In this document: one piece after another, positions 27,121-35,112 of the stretch
Position numbering within the stretch: position 1 is the first letter of the stretch
Layout: each line of letters begins with the position of its first letter
NCBI RefSeq assembly: GCF_032586235.1
Contig: NZ_JAWHTD010000004.1
Location: 62,001-126,000 of the forward strand
From: Aestuariicoccus sp032586235
GTDB lineage: Bacteria > Pseudomonadota > Alphaproteobacteria > Rhodobacterales > Rhodobacteraceae
DNA: 64,000 bases
Reading direction: 5' to 3'
Notes under the pieces: generated by a model
Databases searched by the model: none
Seen by the model: the letters and a program-made list of their open reading frames with translations, nothing else
What the model was told of the DNA's origin: nothing
Program-made: the position numbers and the translations under genes

Positions 27121-27900
27121 ATGGACGATTTGATCAGGGTGACGCGGGACGGGCGCGGGGTCGCAACGCTGTGGCTGGCGCGAAGCGCCAAGCACAATGC
27201 GCTGTCGGCGGAGATGATGACGCAGCTGGAGGCGCGGGCGCGTGATCTGGCAGAGGACAGTTCGGTGCGGGTGGTGGTGCTGGCCGCCGAGGGGCCCACA
27301 TTTTGCGCCGGGGGCGATCTGGCCTGGATGCGGGCGCAGATGGGCATGGACCCGGCCACACGGCGGGCGGAATCGGCGCGCATCGCTACCGCGCTGGGCG
27401 CGCTCGCCGATCTGCCGCAGCCGCTGATCGGGCGGTTGCAGGGCAATGCCTTTGGCGGCGGGGTGGGGCTTGCGTCGGTCTGCGATGTGGCCATTGGCGT
27501 CGACGACCTGAAGATGGGGCTGACCGAGACCAAGCTGGGCCTGATCCCGGCCAATATCGGCCCTTACGTGGTGGCGCGGATGGGGGTCGCGCGGGCGCGG
27601 CAGGTCTTTATGAACGCGCGCATCTTCGGCGCGGAGGAGGCGGTCGCGCTGGGGCTCTTGACCCGTGCCGTGCCGGCAGAGACGCTGGACGCGGCGGTCG
27701 AGGCCGAGGTCGCGCCGTATCTCGCCTGTGCGCCCGGCGCGGTGGCCGCCGCCAAGGCTCTGCTGCGCCAGCTTGGCGGTGGGGTCGGGCAGGCGCAGGT
27801 CGACCTGGCCATCGACGCGCTGGCCGAGCGCTGGGAAAGCGACGAGGCCGCCGAGGGAATCGCGGCCTTCTTCGACAAGCGCAAGCCGGGCTGGGCCTGA
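27121..27900 (+). CDS. liuC: Methylglutaconyl-CoA hydratase (enoyl-CoA hydratase family)
   Basis: A 259-residue crotonase-fold enzyme that, from its place, hydrates 3-methylglutaconyl-CoA to HMG-CoA. Motifs include LWLARSAKHNALSAEMM, the oxyanion-hole segment EGPTFCAGGDLAWMR, RLQGNAFGGGVGLASVCDVAI and TKLGLIPANIGPYVV, with the catalytic Glu in ETKLG. The start at 27,121 is six bases from AGGAGG; the ATG at 27,115 directly touches it and is less likely. It ends the recognisable leucine pathway block and follows mvaB by 13 bases. Confidence 0.9.
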   Translation: MDDLIRVTRDGRGVATLWLARSAKHNALSAEMMTQLEARARDLAEDSSVRVVVLAAEGPTFCAGGDLAWMRAQMGMDPATRRAESARIATALGALADLPQPLIGRLQGNAFGGGVGLASVCDVAIGVDDLKMGLTETKLGLIPANIGPYVVARMGVARARQVFMNARIFGAEEAVALGLLTRAVPAETLDAAVEAEVAPYLACAPGAVAAAKALLRQLGGGVGQAQVDLAIDALAERWESDEAAEGIAAFFDKRKPGWA

Positions 27901-27959
27901 GGCGTTGAAATCCTGACCTGGCCGTGTAGCCTTGCCTTCGGTGTCGAGGATACGCGTTG

Positions 27960-29153
27960 ATGTTGGACAGTTTCTTTTTGTTGCTCGCCGATCTGGTTCT
28001 GGCGATGTCGGAATCCTTGCGCATGGCGGCGACGGATCCGTGGTTCGAGGTGATCTGGAAACCCGCCGCCGCGATTTTTGCACTTTTGCTGACCGCCCTT
28101 GCGGCCATGCGGCAGCTCTGGCGGTTGGTCTTTCGCATCGACAGCAAGGTGCGCGAGGACATGCGCGCCGCCCAGAGGGCCTGCGCGGAGGCGCAAAGGA
28201 CGCTCAAGGAAACCGAGGCGCGGGTGGACGCGCTGCGGCTGTACGACCCAAAAGTGTTCCTGCGCGACGTGCGCAAGGCGGCAGAGGAAGGCGTGATCGG
28301 CAAACCGGCGGCGCTGGGGGAGACCTATGTGCAGCCGCTCGCCCCGGCGCTGGCCCGGGCCTATACCGACATAGCGCGCGAGGCGCTGATCGCCGCCCCG
28401 GACCGCGCCGCGCTGGAGGCCGCGCGGCGGCTGGCGCGTGGGGCCTTCGCCGCCCATCCGCAGGCGCCCGATGTCGGCGACGTGCTGGAGGCCATCGACG
28501 AGGCCGCCGCGAGCCTCTCGGCCGAAGGGCTGAGCGCCGAGGAACGCGAGGCCTGGGCGCTGTCCCGGCAGGGCGGCAATCCGGTGGCCATGGTTAAGAT
28601 CGGGCAGGCGCTACTGGAGAAAGGCCGCTACCGGGTGGCGCAAATCCTGCTGGAACGGGGATGGACCCTGCTGCGGCAAACGCCGGGGCCGGAGGCTGCC
28701 AATACTCTCTGGGCCAAGCACGCATTTGCAGCATGTCTCGGGCGCGAGGGAAAACATGCGCGTGCCATGTCGCTGTTCACTGAGGTGTGGGAGGTGATGC
28801 GCCGTCCGGAGGTTCTGGGGCCGGAGCATTCGGGTACGCTGAACACAGCGGTGCATATGGCGTTTCAGCGTGGGTTGGCGGGGCAGGCCGAAGCGGCGGT
28901 GGCTGCGTTCGAAGAGGTCTGGGCCGCGGAACGGACGGAGGCGGTGTTTGGGCCTGATCACCCGAGGCACCTTTACCGCCGCTATCAACTCGCGCGGTTG
29001 AAGGACCTGGCGGGCGACTTGACCGGGGCGGAGGAGCTGCTGGACGGGCTGCGCGACGCGATGCTGGCGCGGTTCGCGCCGACGCATCAATGGATCCGGG
29101 AACTGGACGGTTGGACCGCTGGGCGGACCGGCGCGCCGTCCGCGCCTGTCTGA
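27960..29153 (+). CDS. Membrane-anchored protein with TPR-like C-terminal half
   Basis: A 397-residue protein. It opens with a hydrophobic stretch (residues 1-20) and a transmembrane segment (WKPAAAIFALLLTALAAM, about 35-55), followed by a probable coiled coil (IDSKVREDMRAAQRACAEAQ, LKETEARVDALR). The C-terminal half has helical repeat pairs that look like TPRs (RYRVAQILLERGWTLLRQ, ALHAFAACLGREGKHARAM-like, AFEEVWAAERTEAVFGPDHP). No family name recognised. It sits between the leucine genes and nuoA and could be a scaffold; this is inference. A TTG one codon upstream is an alternative start. Confidence 0.7.
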   Translation: MLDSFFLLLADLVLAMSESLRMAATDPWFEVIWKPAAAIFALLLTALAAMRQLWRLVFRIDSKVREDMRAAQRACAEAQRTLKETEARVDALRLYDPKVFLRDVRKAAEEGVIGKPAALGETYVQPLAPALARAYTDIAREALIAAPDRAALEAARRLARGAFAAHPQAPDVGDVLEAIDEAAASLSAEGLSAEEREAWALSRQGGNPVAMVKIGQALLEKGRYRVAQILLERGWTLLRQTPGPEAANTLWAKHAFAACLGREGKHARAMSLFTEVWEVMRRPEVLGPEHSGTLNTAVHMAFQRGLAGQAEAAVAAFEEVWAAERTEAVFGPDHPRHLYRRYQLARLKDLAGDLTGAEELLDGLRDAMLARFAPTHQWIRELDGWTAGRTGAPSAPV

Positions 29154-29162
29154 TGGGCAGCG

Positions 29163-29185
29163 CCCCGCGACGCATCGGCGCGGGG
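29163..29185. terminator. Possible terminator before the nuo operon
   Basis: A 7-bp GC stem (CCCCGCG with CGCGGGG, 9-base loop) starts 10 bases after the TPR-like gene. No T-run. The rest of the 232-base gap (29,154-29,385) holds no gene. Confidence 0.35.
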
Positions 29186-29299
29186 GGCGGCGGGCGGATG
29201 GCGGGCGGCATCGGTAGAAACCTGAAAACACTTGCGAAACCGCAGGGGGTGGCGCGATGTTAGCGCCCACATTCAATGCCGCGAATTCCCCGGGATCTG

Positions 29300-29328
29300 T
29301 TGACCCTCCGGGCGGGCGGCGATAAGTC
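29300..29328 (+). promoter_or_regulatory. Candidate nuo operon promoter
   Basis: TTGACC (29,300-29,305) lies 17 bases before TAAGTC (29,323-29,328), about 58 bases before the nuoA start. The -35 is good but the -10 is weak, so this is a tentative call. Confidence 0.35.
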
Positions 29329-29385
29329 AGCGGTATGCCATTGCGCACGGGGCCTGCCCCTCGCGCCGATTGAAGGAGCCGCCTC

Positions 29386-29751
29386 TTGGAAGAGATGCTC
29401 AGGGAATACCTGCCGATCCTCGTCTTTCTGGCCATTGCCATCGGGCTTGGCCTTGTCCTGATCCTCGCCGCCGTGATCATCGCGGTGCGCAATCCCGACC
29501 CCGAGAAGGTCAGCGCCTATGAATGCGGGTTCAACGCCTTCGACGATGCGCGGATGAAGTTCGACGTGCGGTTCTACCTCGTGTCGATCCTCTTCATCAT
29601 CTTCGACCTCGAGATCGCGTTCCTGTTCCCCTGGGCGGTCGGGTTCCAGGACATCAGCATGGTCGGTTTCTGGTCGATGATGGTGTTCCTGGCGGTGCTG
29701 ACCATCGGCTTTGCCTATGAATGGAAGAAGGGGGCGCTGGAATGGGAGTGA
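29386..29751 (+). CDS. nuoA: NADH-quinone oxidoreductase subunit A
   Basis: NuoA is a small membrane subunit near the quinone site of complex I. The 121-residue protein has three transmembrane helices (YLPILVFLAIAIGLGLVLIL; LFIIFDLEIAFLFPWAV; MVFLAVLTIGFAYEWKKG) and the conserved loop KVSAYECGFNAFDDARMKFD between helices 1 and 2. Start is TTG, seven bases after AAGGAG; an in-frame ATG three codons later is the alternative. It is the first gene of the operon and overlaps nuoB by ten bases. Confidence 0.96.
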   Translation: MEEMLREYLPILVFLAIAIGLGLVLILAAVIIAVRNPDPEKVSAYECGFNAFDDARMKFDVRFYLVSILFIIFDLEIAFLFPWAVGFQDISMVGFWSMMVFLAVLTIGFAYEWKKGALEWE

Positions 29752-30275
29752 TGGCCGGAGCCAACACCGCGGGCGCCGACCGCGAGGTCGCGACCCAAGA
29801 TCTGAACCGCGAGCTGCAGGACAAGGGGTTCCTGCTGACCTCGACCGAGGACATCATCAACTGGGCGCGCACCGGGTCGCTGCACTGGATGACCTTCGGC
29901 CTGGCCTGCTGCGCGGTCGAGATGATGCACACCTCGATGCCGCGCTACGATCTGGAGCGTTTCGGCACCGCGCCGCGCGCCAGCCCGCGCCAGTCCGACC
30001 TGATGATCGTGGCGGGTACGCTGACCAACAAGATGGCCCCGGCGCTGCGCAAGGTCTACGACCAGATGCCCGAGCCGCGCTACGTGATCTCGATGGGGTC
30101 CTGCGCCAATGGCGGGGGCTATTACCACTATAGCTACAGCGTCGTGCGCGGCTGCGACCGGATCGTGCCGGTCGACGTCTACGTGCCGGGCTGCCCGCCG
30201 ACCGCCGAGGCGCTGCTGTACGGCATCATGGCGCTGCAGAAGAAAATCCGCCGGACAGGGACGATCGTGCGATGA
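29742..30275 (+). CDS. nuoB: NADH-quinone oxidoreductase subunit B
   Basis: NuoB (177 residues) carries iron-sulfur cluster N2, which hands electrons to quinone. The four ligands are visible as the Cys pair in GLACCAVEMMH (residues 56-57), SMGSCANGGGYYHYS and YVPGCPPTAEALLYG. The start at 29,742 overlaps the end of nuoA, and its own stop overlaps the nuoC start by four bases. This is a complete, normal subunit. Confidence 0.97.
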   Translation: MGVMAGANTAGADREVATQDLNRELQDKGFLLTSTEDIINWARTGSLHWMTFGLACCAVEMMHTSMPRYDLERFGTAPRASPRQSDLMIVAGTLTNKMAPALRKVYDQMPEPRYVISMGSCANGGGYYHYSYSVVRGCDRIVPVDVYVPGCPPTAEALLYGIMALQKKIRRTGTIVR

Positions 30276-30877
30276 CCGAAGCGCTGAAGGAACTGGGCAC
30301 CCATATCGAGCTGAAGCGCCCCGATTGCGTGATCGGCTGGGACGTGACCCATGGCGAGCTGAACGTCGATGTGGCCCCTGCCAATATCAAGGGCTTCGTC
30401 GAGTTTCTGAAAACCGACGCCACCTGCCGGTTCACGTCGCTGGTGGACATCACCGGGGTCGATTATCCCGAGCGGTCCAAGCGGTTCGACGTGGTCTATC
30501 ACTTTCTGTCGATGTACCAGAACCACCGCATCCGCCTGCGGGTTTCGATCCGCGAAGAGGATATGGTGCCCTCGATCACCGACGTGCACCCCTCCGCCAA
30601 CTGGTTCGAGCGCGAAGTGTTCGACATGTTCGGCATCCTCTTTTCGGGCCACCCGGACCTGCGGCGCATCCTGACCGACTATGGCTTCCGCGGATATCCG
30701 CTGCGCAAGGATTTCCCGACCACGGGCTATACCGAGGTGCGCTATGACGACGAGCAAAAGCGCGTGGTCTACGAACCGGTGAGCCTGGTGCAGGAATACC
30801 GCCAGTTCGATTTCATGTCGCCCTGGGAGGGCGCGGAATACGTGCTGCCCGGGGATGAGAAGGAAGCGGCGAAATGA
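30272..30877 (+). CDS. nuoC: NADH-quinone oxidoreductase subunit C
   Basis: NuoC is a soluble subunit of the connecting part of complex I. The 201-residue protein has the typical FTSLVDITGVDYPERSKRFD, VVYHFLSMYQNHRIRLRVSI and WFEREVFDMFGILFSGHPDL signature, followed by ILTDYGFRGYPLRKDFP. It is separate from nuoD here, unlike the NuoCD fusion of enterobacteria. It overlaps the next small gene by four bases. Confidence 0.96.
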   Translation: MTEALKELGTHIELKRPDCVIGWDVTHGELNVDVAPANIKGFVEFLKTDATCRFTSLVDITGVDYPERSKRFDVVYHFLSMYQNHRIRLRVSIREEDMVPSITDVHPSANWFEREVFDMFGILFSGHPDLRRILTDYGFRGYPLRKDFPTTGYTEVRYDDEQKRVVYEPVSLVQEYRQFDFMSPWEGAEYVLPGDEKEAAK

Positions 30878-31077
30878 TGGGCGGCTTCGGATTCGGCGGT
30901 GGCGGGCTGCTGTGGTTGCTGATCGTCGGCGCGCTGATCGTGGTGCCGTTCTGGCGGCTGCTGCCGCGCTTCGGCATCCCGAACTGGGTGGCGCTCTTTA
31001 CGATCTTCCCGCTGGTGGCGCTGATCCTGCTCTGGGTGATGGCGTTCAAGGAACAGATTGACGGAGGCAAGTCGTGA
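30874..31077 (+). CDS. Small two-helix membrane protein between nuoC and nuoD
   Basis: A 67-residue protein with a Gly/Phe-rich start (MMGGFGFGGGG) and two transmembrane helices (LLWLLIVGALIVVPFWRLL and ALFTIFPLVALILLWVMAF). It is coupled by overlap to both nuoC (ATGA) and nuoD (TGATG). Unnamed small genes at this position are usual in Rhodobacteraceae nuo operons. A role in complex I assembly or stability is plausible but unproven. Confidence 0.75.
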   Translation: MMGGFGFGGGGLLWLLIVGALIVVPFWRLLPRFGIPNWVALFTIFPLVALILLWVMAFKEQIDGGKS

Positions 31078-32291
31078 TGGACGGCTCCAAAGGTTTTGAC
31101 GACGCCCTGACGGGCGAACAGAAGATCCGCAACTTCAACATCAACTTCGGCCCGCAGCACCCCGCGGCGCATGGGGTTTTGCGGCTGGTGTTGGAGCTGG
31201 ACGGCGAGATCGTGGAACGCTGCGATCCGCATATCGGCCTGCTGCACCGTGGCACCGAAAAGCTGATGGAAAGCCGGACCTACCTGCAGAACCTGCCCTA
31301 TTTCGACCGGCTCGATTACGTGGCGCCGATGAACCAGGAACATGCCTGGTGCCTGGCCATCGAAAAGCTGACGGGTGTCGAGGTGCCGCGCCGGGCCTCG
31401 CTGATCCGGGTGCTCTATTCCGAAATCGGCCGCATTCTGAACCACCTCTTGAATGTCACCACGCAGGCCATGGACGTGGGCGCGTTGACGCCGCCGCTCT
31501 GGGGCTTTGAAGAGCGTGAAAAGCTTATGGTGTTCTACGAGCGCGCCTGCGGGGCGCGGCTCCACGCCGCGTATTTCCGCCCCGGCGGGGTGCATCAGGA
31601 TCTGCCGCCCGACCTGATCGACGACATCGACCAGTGGGCCGACGAATTCCCCAGGGTGATCGCGGACATCGACGGGCTTTTGACCGAGAACCGCATCTTC
31701 AAGCAGCGCAACGCCGATATCGGCGTGGTGACCGAAGAGGACATCCAGAACTGGGGCTTCTCGGGCGTCATGGTGCGTGGCAGCGGTCTGGCCTGGGACC
31801 TGCGGCGCGCGCAGCCCTACGAATGCTACGACGAGTTCGACTTTCAGATCCCCGTGGGCAAGAACGGCGATTGCTACGACCGCTATCTGGTGCGCATGGA
31901 AGAGATGCGCCAGAGCCTGAAGATCATCAAGCAAGCCATTGAAAAGCTTCGCAACGAGCCGGGTGACGTTCTGGCGCGCGGCAAGCTGACGCCGCCCACG
32001 CGGTCCGAGATGAAGACCTCGATGGAGGCGCTCATCCACCACTTCAAGCTTTACACCGAGGGCTTCCACGTGCCCGAGGGCGAGGTCTATGCCGCCGTCG
32101 AGGCCCCCAAGGGCGAGTTCGGCGTCTACCTCGTGGCCGATGGCACCAACAAACCCTATCGCGCCAAGCTGCGCGCGCCGGGGTTCCTGCACCTGCAAGC
32201 GATGGATTACTTGGCCAGCGGCCACCAGCTCGCCGACGTGGCGGCGATCATCGGCACCATGGATGTTGTTTTTGGAGAGATTGACCGATGA
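31077..32291 (+). CDS. nuoD: NADH-quinone oxidoreductase subunit D
   Basis: NuoD, the 49-kDa-type subunit, forms the quinone-reduction cavity with NuoB. The 404-residue protein has the N-terminal FNINFGPQHPAAHGVLRLV (conserved His residues of the quinone loop), the hydrogenase-like HIGLLHRGTEKLMES, YDEFDFQIPVGKNGDCYDRY, and the C-terminal DVAAIIGTMDVVFGEIDR. ATG at 31,077 overlaps the preceding stop and has GGAGGC upstream; a GTG one codon earlier is the alternative. Confidence 0.97.
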   Translation: MDGSKGFDDALTGEQKIRNFNINFGPQHPAAHGVLRLVLELDGEIVERCDPHIGLLHRGTEKLMESRTYLQNLPYFDRLDYVAPMNQEHAWCLAIEKLTGVEVPRRASLIRVLYSEIGRILNHLLNVTTQAMDVGALTPPLWGFEEREKLMVFYERACGARLHAAYFRPGGVHQDLPPDLIDDIDQWADEFPRVIADIDGLLTENRIFKQRNADIGVVTEEDIQNWGFSGVMVRGSGLAWDLRRAQPYECYDEFDFQIPVGKNGDCYDRYLVRMEEMRQSLKIIKQAIEKLRNEPGDVLARGKLTPPTRSEMKTSMEALIHHFKLYTEGFHVPEGEVYAAVEAPKGEFGVYLVADGTNKPYRAKLRAPGFLHLQAMDYLASGHQLADVAAIIGTMDVVFGEIDR

Positions 32292-32593
32292 TCCGATTGG
32301 TTCTTGCCGGCGCAGCGCTGGCCTCGCTGGCGGCCTGCGCCATGCGGCCCGAGGGCACCAGCGCCGAGGATGCGGCAGCCTTTGACGTCGCGGTCGCCTC
32401 GATCGGCTGCGATCTGCGCACCGAGAGCGATTACCTGCCGGTGGAGCTTCAGACCGGGCTCAGCCGCGAACAGGTGCAGGGTCTGGCGCAGTACCGGGCC
32501 GAGCTGGGCCAGATGGCCGAATTCGAAAGCGGCGGTTACCGGTTGCTCACCGGCGCCTGCGAACCCAAGGCAGAGACGCCGGCAGAGGCCTGA
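32288..32593 (+). CDS. Putative lipoprotein between nuoD and nuoE
   Basis: A 101-residue protein beginning MIRLVLAGAALASLAAC, a signal peptide with a LAAC lipobox (Cys17). The mature part has two more Cys (IGCDLRTESDYLPVELQTGL and TGACEPKAE), and is otherwise soluble-looking. It overlaps the nuoD stop by four bases. A periplasmic lipoprotein co-translated with complex I subunits is unusual outside this family; the function is unknown. Confidence 0.7.
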   Translation: MIRLVLAGAALASLAACAMRPEGTSAEDAAAFDVAVASIGCDLRTESDYLPVELQTGLSREQVQGLAQYRAELGQMAEFESGGYRLLTGACEPKAETPAEA

Positions 32594-32632
32594 GCGCCGC
32601 CCCAACCCGAAACGCACGGAAAGACCTGAGAC

Positions 32633-33688
32633 ATGCTTCGTCGTCTTCACCCCGAACAGCCCGACAGCTTTGCCTTTACGCCCGCCAACCAGGCCTGGGC
32701 CGAGGCGCAGATCAGCAAATACCCCGAAGGCCGTCAGGCCAGCGCGATCATCCCGCTGCTGTGGCGCGCGCAAGAGCAAGAGGGCTGGCTGACCCGCCCC
32801 GCCATCGAACACGTGGCCGAAATGCTGGATATGGCCTATATCCGGGCGCTGGAAGTGGCCTCGTTTTACTTCATGTTCCAGCTGCAACCGGTTGGCAGCA
32901 TTGCGCATATCCAGATTTGCGGCACCACCTCCTGCATGATCTGCGGGGCCGAGGATCTGGTCGCGGTCTGCAAGGACAAGATCGCGCCGCGGGCGCATGA
33001 GGTGTCGGCGGACGGCAAGTTCAGCTGGGAAGAGGTCGAGTGCCTGGGGTCCTGCGCCAATGCGCCGATGGCGCAGATCGGCAAGGATTATTACGAGGAT
33101 CTGACCGCCGACAAACTGCGCGACCTGCTCGACGCGCTGGCGCGCGGCGAGGTGCCGACGCCGGGCCCGCAGAACGGCCGCTTCGCCTCGGAACCCAAGT
33201 CCGGCATCACCAGCCTGACCGATTATGTGAACGCGCAGATCAAGCTGAACGCCAGCGCCGCGCTGGCCACCGACATCGGCGATACGGTCAAGCGGATCGA
33301 CGGCACCGAGGTGCCGCTGAACACGCCTTGGCTGGGCAAGACCGATGCGCCGGCCAAGTCCAAGACCGCACCGGCAGAGACCGAAGAGACGACCGGCACC
33401 CAGCCCGAAGCGCTGGCCGCGCCGCGCGAGGGCGGGGCGGACGATCTCAAGCAGATCAGCGGGATCGGGCCCAAGCTGGAAAAGCTCTGCAACAGCCTGG
33501 GCTTTTATCATTTCGACCAGATCGCGAACTGGACCCCCGAAGAGGTGGCCTGGGTCGACCAGAACCTCAAGGGCTTCAAGGGCCGGGTGACCCGCGACGA
33601 TTGGGTGTCTCAGGCCAAAGTACTGGCCTCGGGAGGCGAGACGGACTTTGCTGCTCGTGTTAAGAAGGGTAGTGTCTACGATAATTGA
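32633..33688 (+). CDS. nuoE: NADH-quinone oxidoreductase subunit E with C-terminal H3TH extension
   Basis: NuoE binds the off-path [2Fe-2S] cluster N1a next to the NADH site. Residues about 1-180 are a normal NuoE with the cluster ligands in CGTTSCMICGAEDL and ECLGSCANAPM. A linker then leads to an extra C-terminal domain (about residues 265-351) holding DDLKQISGIGPKLEKLCNSL, a helix-hairpin-helix of the type called H3TH (COG3743). This tail is a near copy of the end of the next gene. At 351 residues it is about twice the E. coli length. NuoE normally pairs with NuoF, which is missing here. Confidence 0.93.
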   Translation: MLRRLHPEQPDSFAFTPANQAWAEAQISKYPEGRQASAIIPLLWRAQEQEGWLTRPAIEHVAEMLDMAYIRALEVASFYFMFQLQPVGSIAHIQICGTTSCMICGAEDLVAVCKDKIAPRAHEVSADGKFSWEEVECLGSCANAPMAQIGKDYYEDLTADKLRDLLDALARGEVPTPGPQNGRFASEPKSGITSLTDYVNAQIKLNASAALATDIGDTVKRIDGTEVPLNTPWLGKTDAPAKSKTAPAETEETTGTQPEALAAPREGGADDLKQISGIGPKLEKLCNSLGFYHFDQIANWTPEEVAWVDQNLKGFKGRVTRDDWVSQAKVLASGGETDFAARVKKGSVYDN

Positions 33689-33717
33689 CACGGCTGACAC
33701 GGACAGGGAGGTTCAAG

Positions 33718-34431
33718 ATGAACGACGGCAAGGACGGAATGAGCTGCGGATTGGGCTGTTGGGCCCTGGCGGCGGGCGTTGGTCTGGTGGCCTTCCTCAT
33801 GCTCTTGGTGCTGGGCGATCAGGGCTGGATCGCCTCGATCTTCCTCAGCGGCGTCGCCTTTGTCGTATTGGGCCTGCTGTTCAGCCGCATCTTCTGCTCG
33901 GACCTGCCGAAACCCGGCGAGGTGAAGCCGGGCGAGGATCGCGGGTTGCGCGCGGTGCCGCCTTCTGCGGATGATGCGGCCCCCGCACCGGCCAGCGCCG
34001 CACCGGCCCCGGCGGCCGCAGGCGCACCGGCCGAGGCGTCGGCGGTCAAGCCCTCGACACCGCTGCCGGGCGAGGCGGACCTGGCGTCGCGCAAGGGCGA
34101 ATGGACATACGGCGGCGATGCGCCTGCCGCGGCCGAAGGCGAGGGCGCCAAGCCCGAGGCGCTGAGCGCCCCGCGCGACGGCGGCGCCGACGATCTGAAA
34201 AAGATCAAGGGCATCGGACCCAAGCTGGAACAGGTCTGCAACAGCCTCGGCTTTTATCATTTCGACCAGATCGCGAACTGGACCGCCGACGAGGTGGCCT
34301 GGGTCGACCAGAACCTCGAAGGGTTCAAGGGCCGCGTGACCCGCGACGATTGGGTCGCGCAGGCCAAGACGCTGGCGTCGGGCGGAGAGACGGATTTCTC
34401 GAAGCGCGTCGACGACGGCGACGTTTACTGA
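33718..34431 (+). CDS. Membrane protein with H3TH domain, paralogous to the NuoE tail
   Basis: A 237-residue protein: two adjacent transmembrane helices (LGCWALAAGVGLVAFLMLLVL; GWIASIFLSGVAFVVLGLLF), an Ala/Pro-rich linker (about residues 80-125), and a C-terminal domain (about 155-237) almost the same as the NuoE tail (DDLKKIKGIGPKLEQVCNSL). Helix-hairpin-helix domains usually bind DNA, but the membrane anchor and nuo context argue for a protein contact. Such a gene after nuoE is usual in Rhodobacteraceae. The ATG at 33,718 follows GGGAGG. Confidence 0.8.
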   Translation: MNDGKDGMSCGLGCWALAAGVGLVAFLMLLVLGDQGWIASIFLSGVAFVVLGLLFSRIFCSDLPKPGEVKPGEDRGLRAVPPSADDAAPAPASAAPAPAAAGAPAEASAVKPSTPLPGEADLASRKGEWTYGGDAPAAAEGEGAKPEALSAPRDGGADDLKKIKGIGPKLEQVCNSLGFYHFDQIANWTADEVAWVDQNLEGFKGRVTRDDWVAQAKTLASGGETDFSKRVDDGDVY

Positions 34432-34449
34432 AAGGACAGCGGGCGGCGC

Positions 34450-34671
34450 ATGGCGGACAGGAACGACACCACTCGGGCCGGGCGCATCACCGCGCTTGTC
34501 ATCGCCGGTGTCGGTCTGTTCTGGATCGCCGCCACCGCTCTCGGCTCGGCGCTGGAGTGGAGCCAGCGCACCCGCGCGCTCTTCGATCTGGCCGCGCTGG
34601 CCGGGTTCGGCTGGGCGATCTGGATGATTTACGGCATCTGGCGGCAGCGCCGGAACGACAGGGACGGATAG
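34450..34671 (+). CDS. DUF5337-like small membrane protein
   Basis: A 73-residue protein with two transmembrane helices (ITALVIAGVGLFWIAATALG; ALFDLAALAGFGWAIWMIYG) joined by a short charged loop (EWSQRTR), with a basic tail RQRRNDRDG. It resembles the small DUF5337 proteins coded next to nuoF in Rhodobacteraceae; the name is from memory. In relatives nuoF normally follows directly. Here the next 100 bases hold only a tiny ORF. Confidence 0.72.
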   Translation: MADRNDTTRAGRITALVIAGVGLFWIAATALGSALEWSQRTRALFDLAALAGFGWAIWMIYGIWRQRRNDRDG

Positions 34672-34675
34672 CGTC

Positions 34676-34777
34676 ATGCTGAACCAAGAGAACCGCGGTT
34701 TCACAGGCCGCGACGGGTGCGGGGTTCTGCGCATGGTGGATCGGAAGGGCCGTTCCCAGACGGCGGCGAGCGCATGA
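34676..34777 (+). CDS. 33-codon ORF at the expected nuoF position
   Basis: ATG at 34,676 opens a 33-residue frame that ends in TGA overlapping the ATG of the next gene. It begins MLNQENRGFT, which resembles the usual alphaproteobacterial NuoF start (as I recall it, MLNDQDRIFT or similar), then diverges completely. It may be the scar of a nuoF deletion, a small real gene, or chance. The match covers only about ten residues. Confidence 0.35.
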   Translation: MLNQENRGFTGRDGCGVLRMVDRKGRSQTAASA

Positions 34778-35112
34778 GCGTGCTGCGCAACGGGCTGATC
34801 CTGGGGCTTGCGGCGCTGACCCTGACAGCTTGCGGCAGGGACCGCGCCAACAACGTCGTCTTCGACGGGGTCTATTATCGCGGCGCTGCCAAGGGCGACC
34901 GTGACGACCGGATGAATTTCGTGGCCACGGTCCGCCCGGTGTCCAGCGGCCTGGACGGCGCGCGCGCCGCGGCGCTCTACGAGGGCACCAAGTATTGCAT
35001 CACCTATATCGGGCGCAGCGATATCGACTGGGCCATCGGCCCAGAAACCGACGCGGATGCGCTGCCCATCGAGGGCGACACGCTGACCTATCGCGGCCGC
35101 TGCACCGAGTGA
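34774..35112 (+). CDS. Putative lipoprotein upstream of nuoG
   Basis: A 112-residue protein with a signal peptide and lipobox (MSVLRNGLILGLAALTLTAC, Cys20). The mature part reads FDGVYYRGAAKGDRDDRMNF, then VATVRPVSSGLDGARAAALYEG and ends with a second Cys (GRCTE). It shares its general layout, though little sequence, with the lipoprotein at 37,891, which contains the similar phrase VYDGVETRL. Probably displayed in the periplasm; function unknown. The ATG overlaps the tiny ORF upstream. Confidence 0.75.
   Translation: MSVLRNGLILGLAALTLTACGRDRANNVVFDGVYYRGAAKGDRDDRMNFVATVRPVSSGLDGARAAALYEGTKYCITYIGRSDIDWAIGPETDADALPIEGDTLTYRGRCTE

Noticed and set aside
32633..33688. The NuoE extension as a fused NuoF
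   Set aside because: The extra domain is an 85-residue helix-hairpin-helix with no FMN or NADH binding loop and no 4Fe-4S ligands.
33718..34431. H3TH membrane protein as a flap nuclease
   Set aside because: Only the DNA-binding-like domain is present; no nuclease catalytic domain, and the anchor and context point to complex I.
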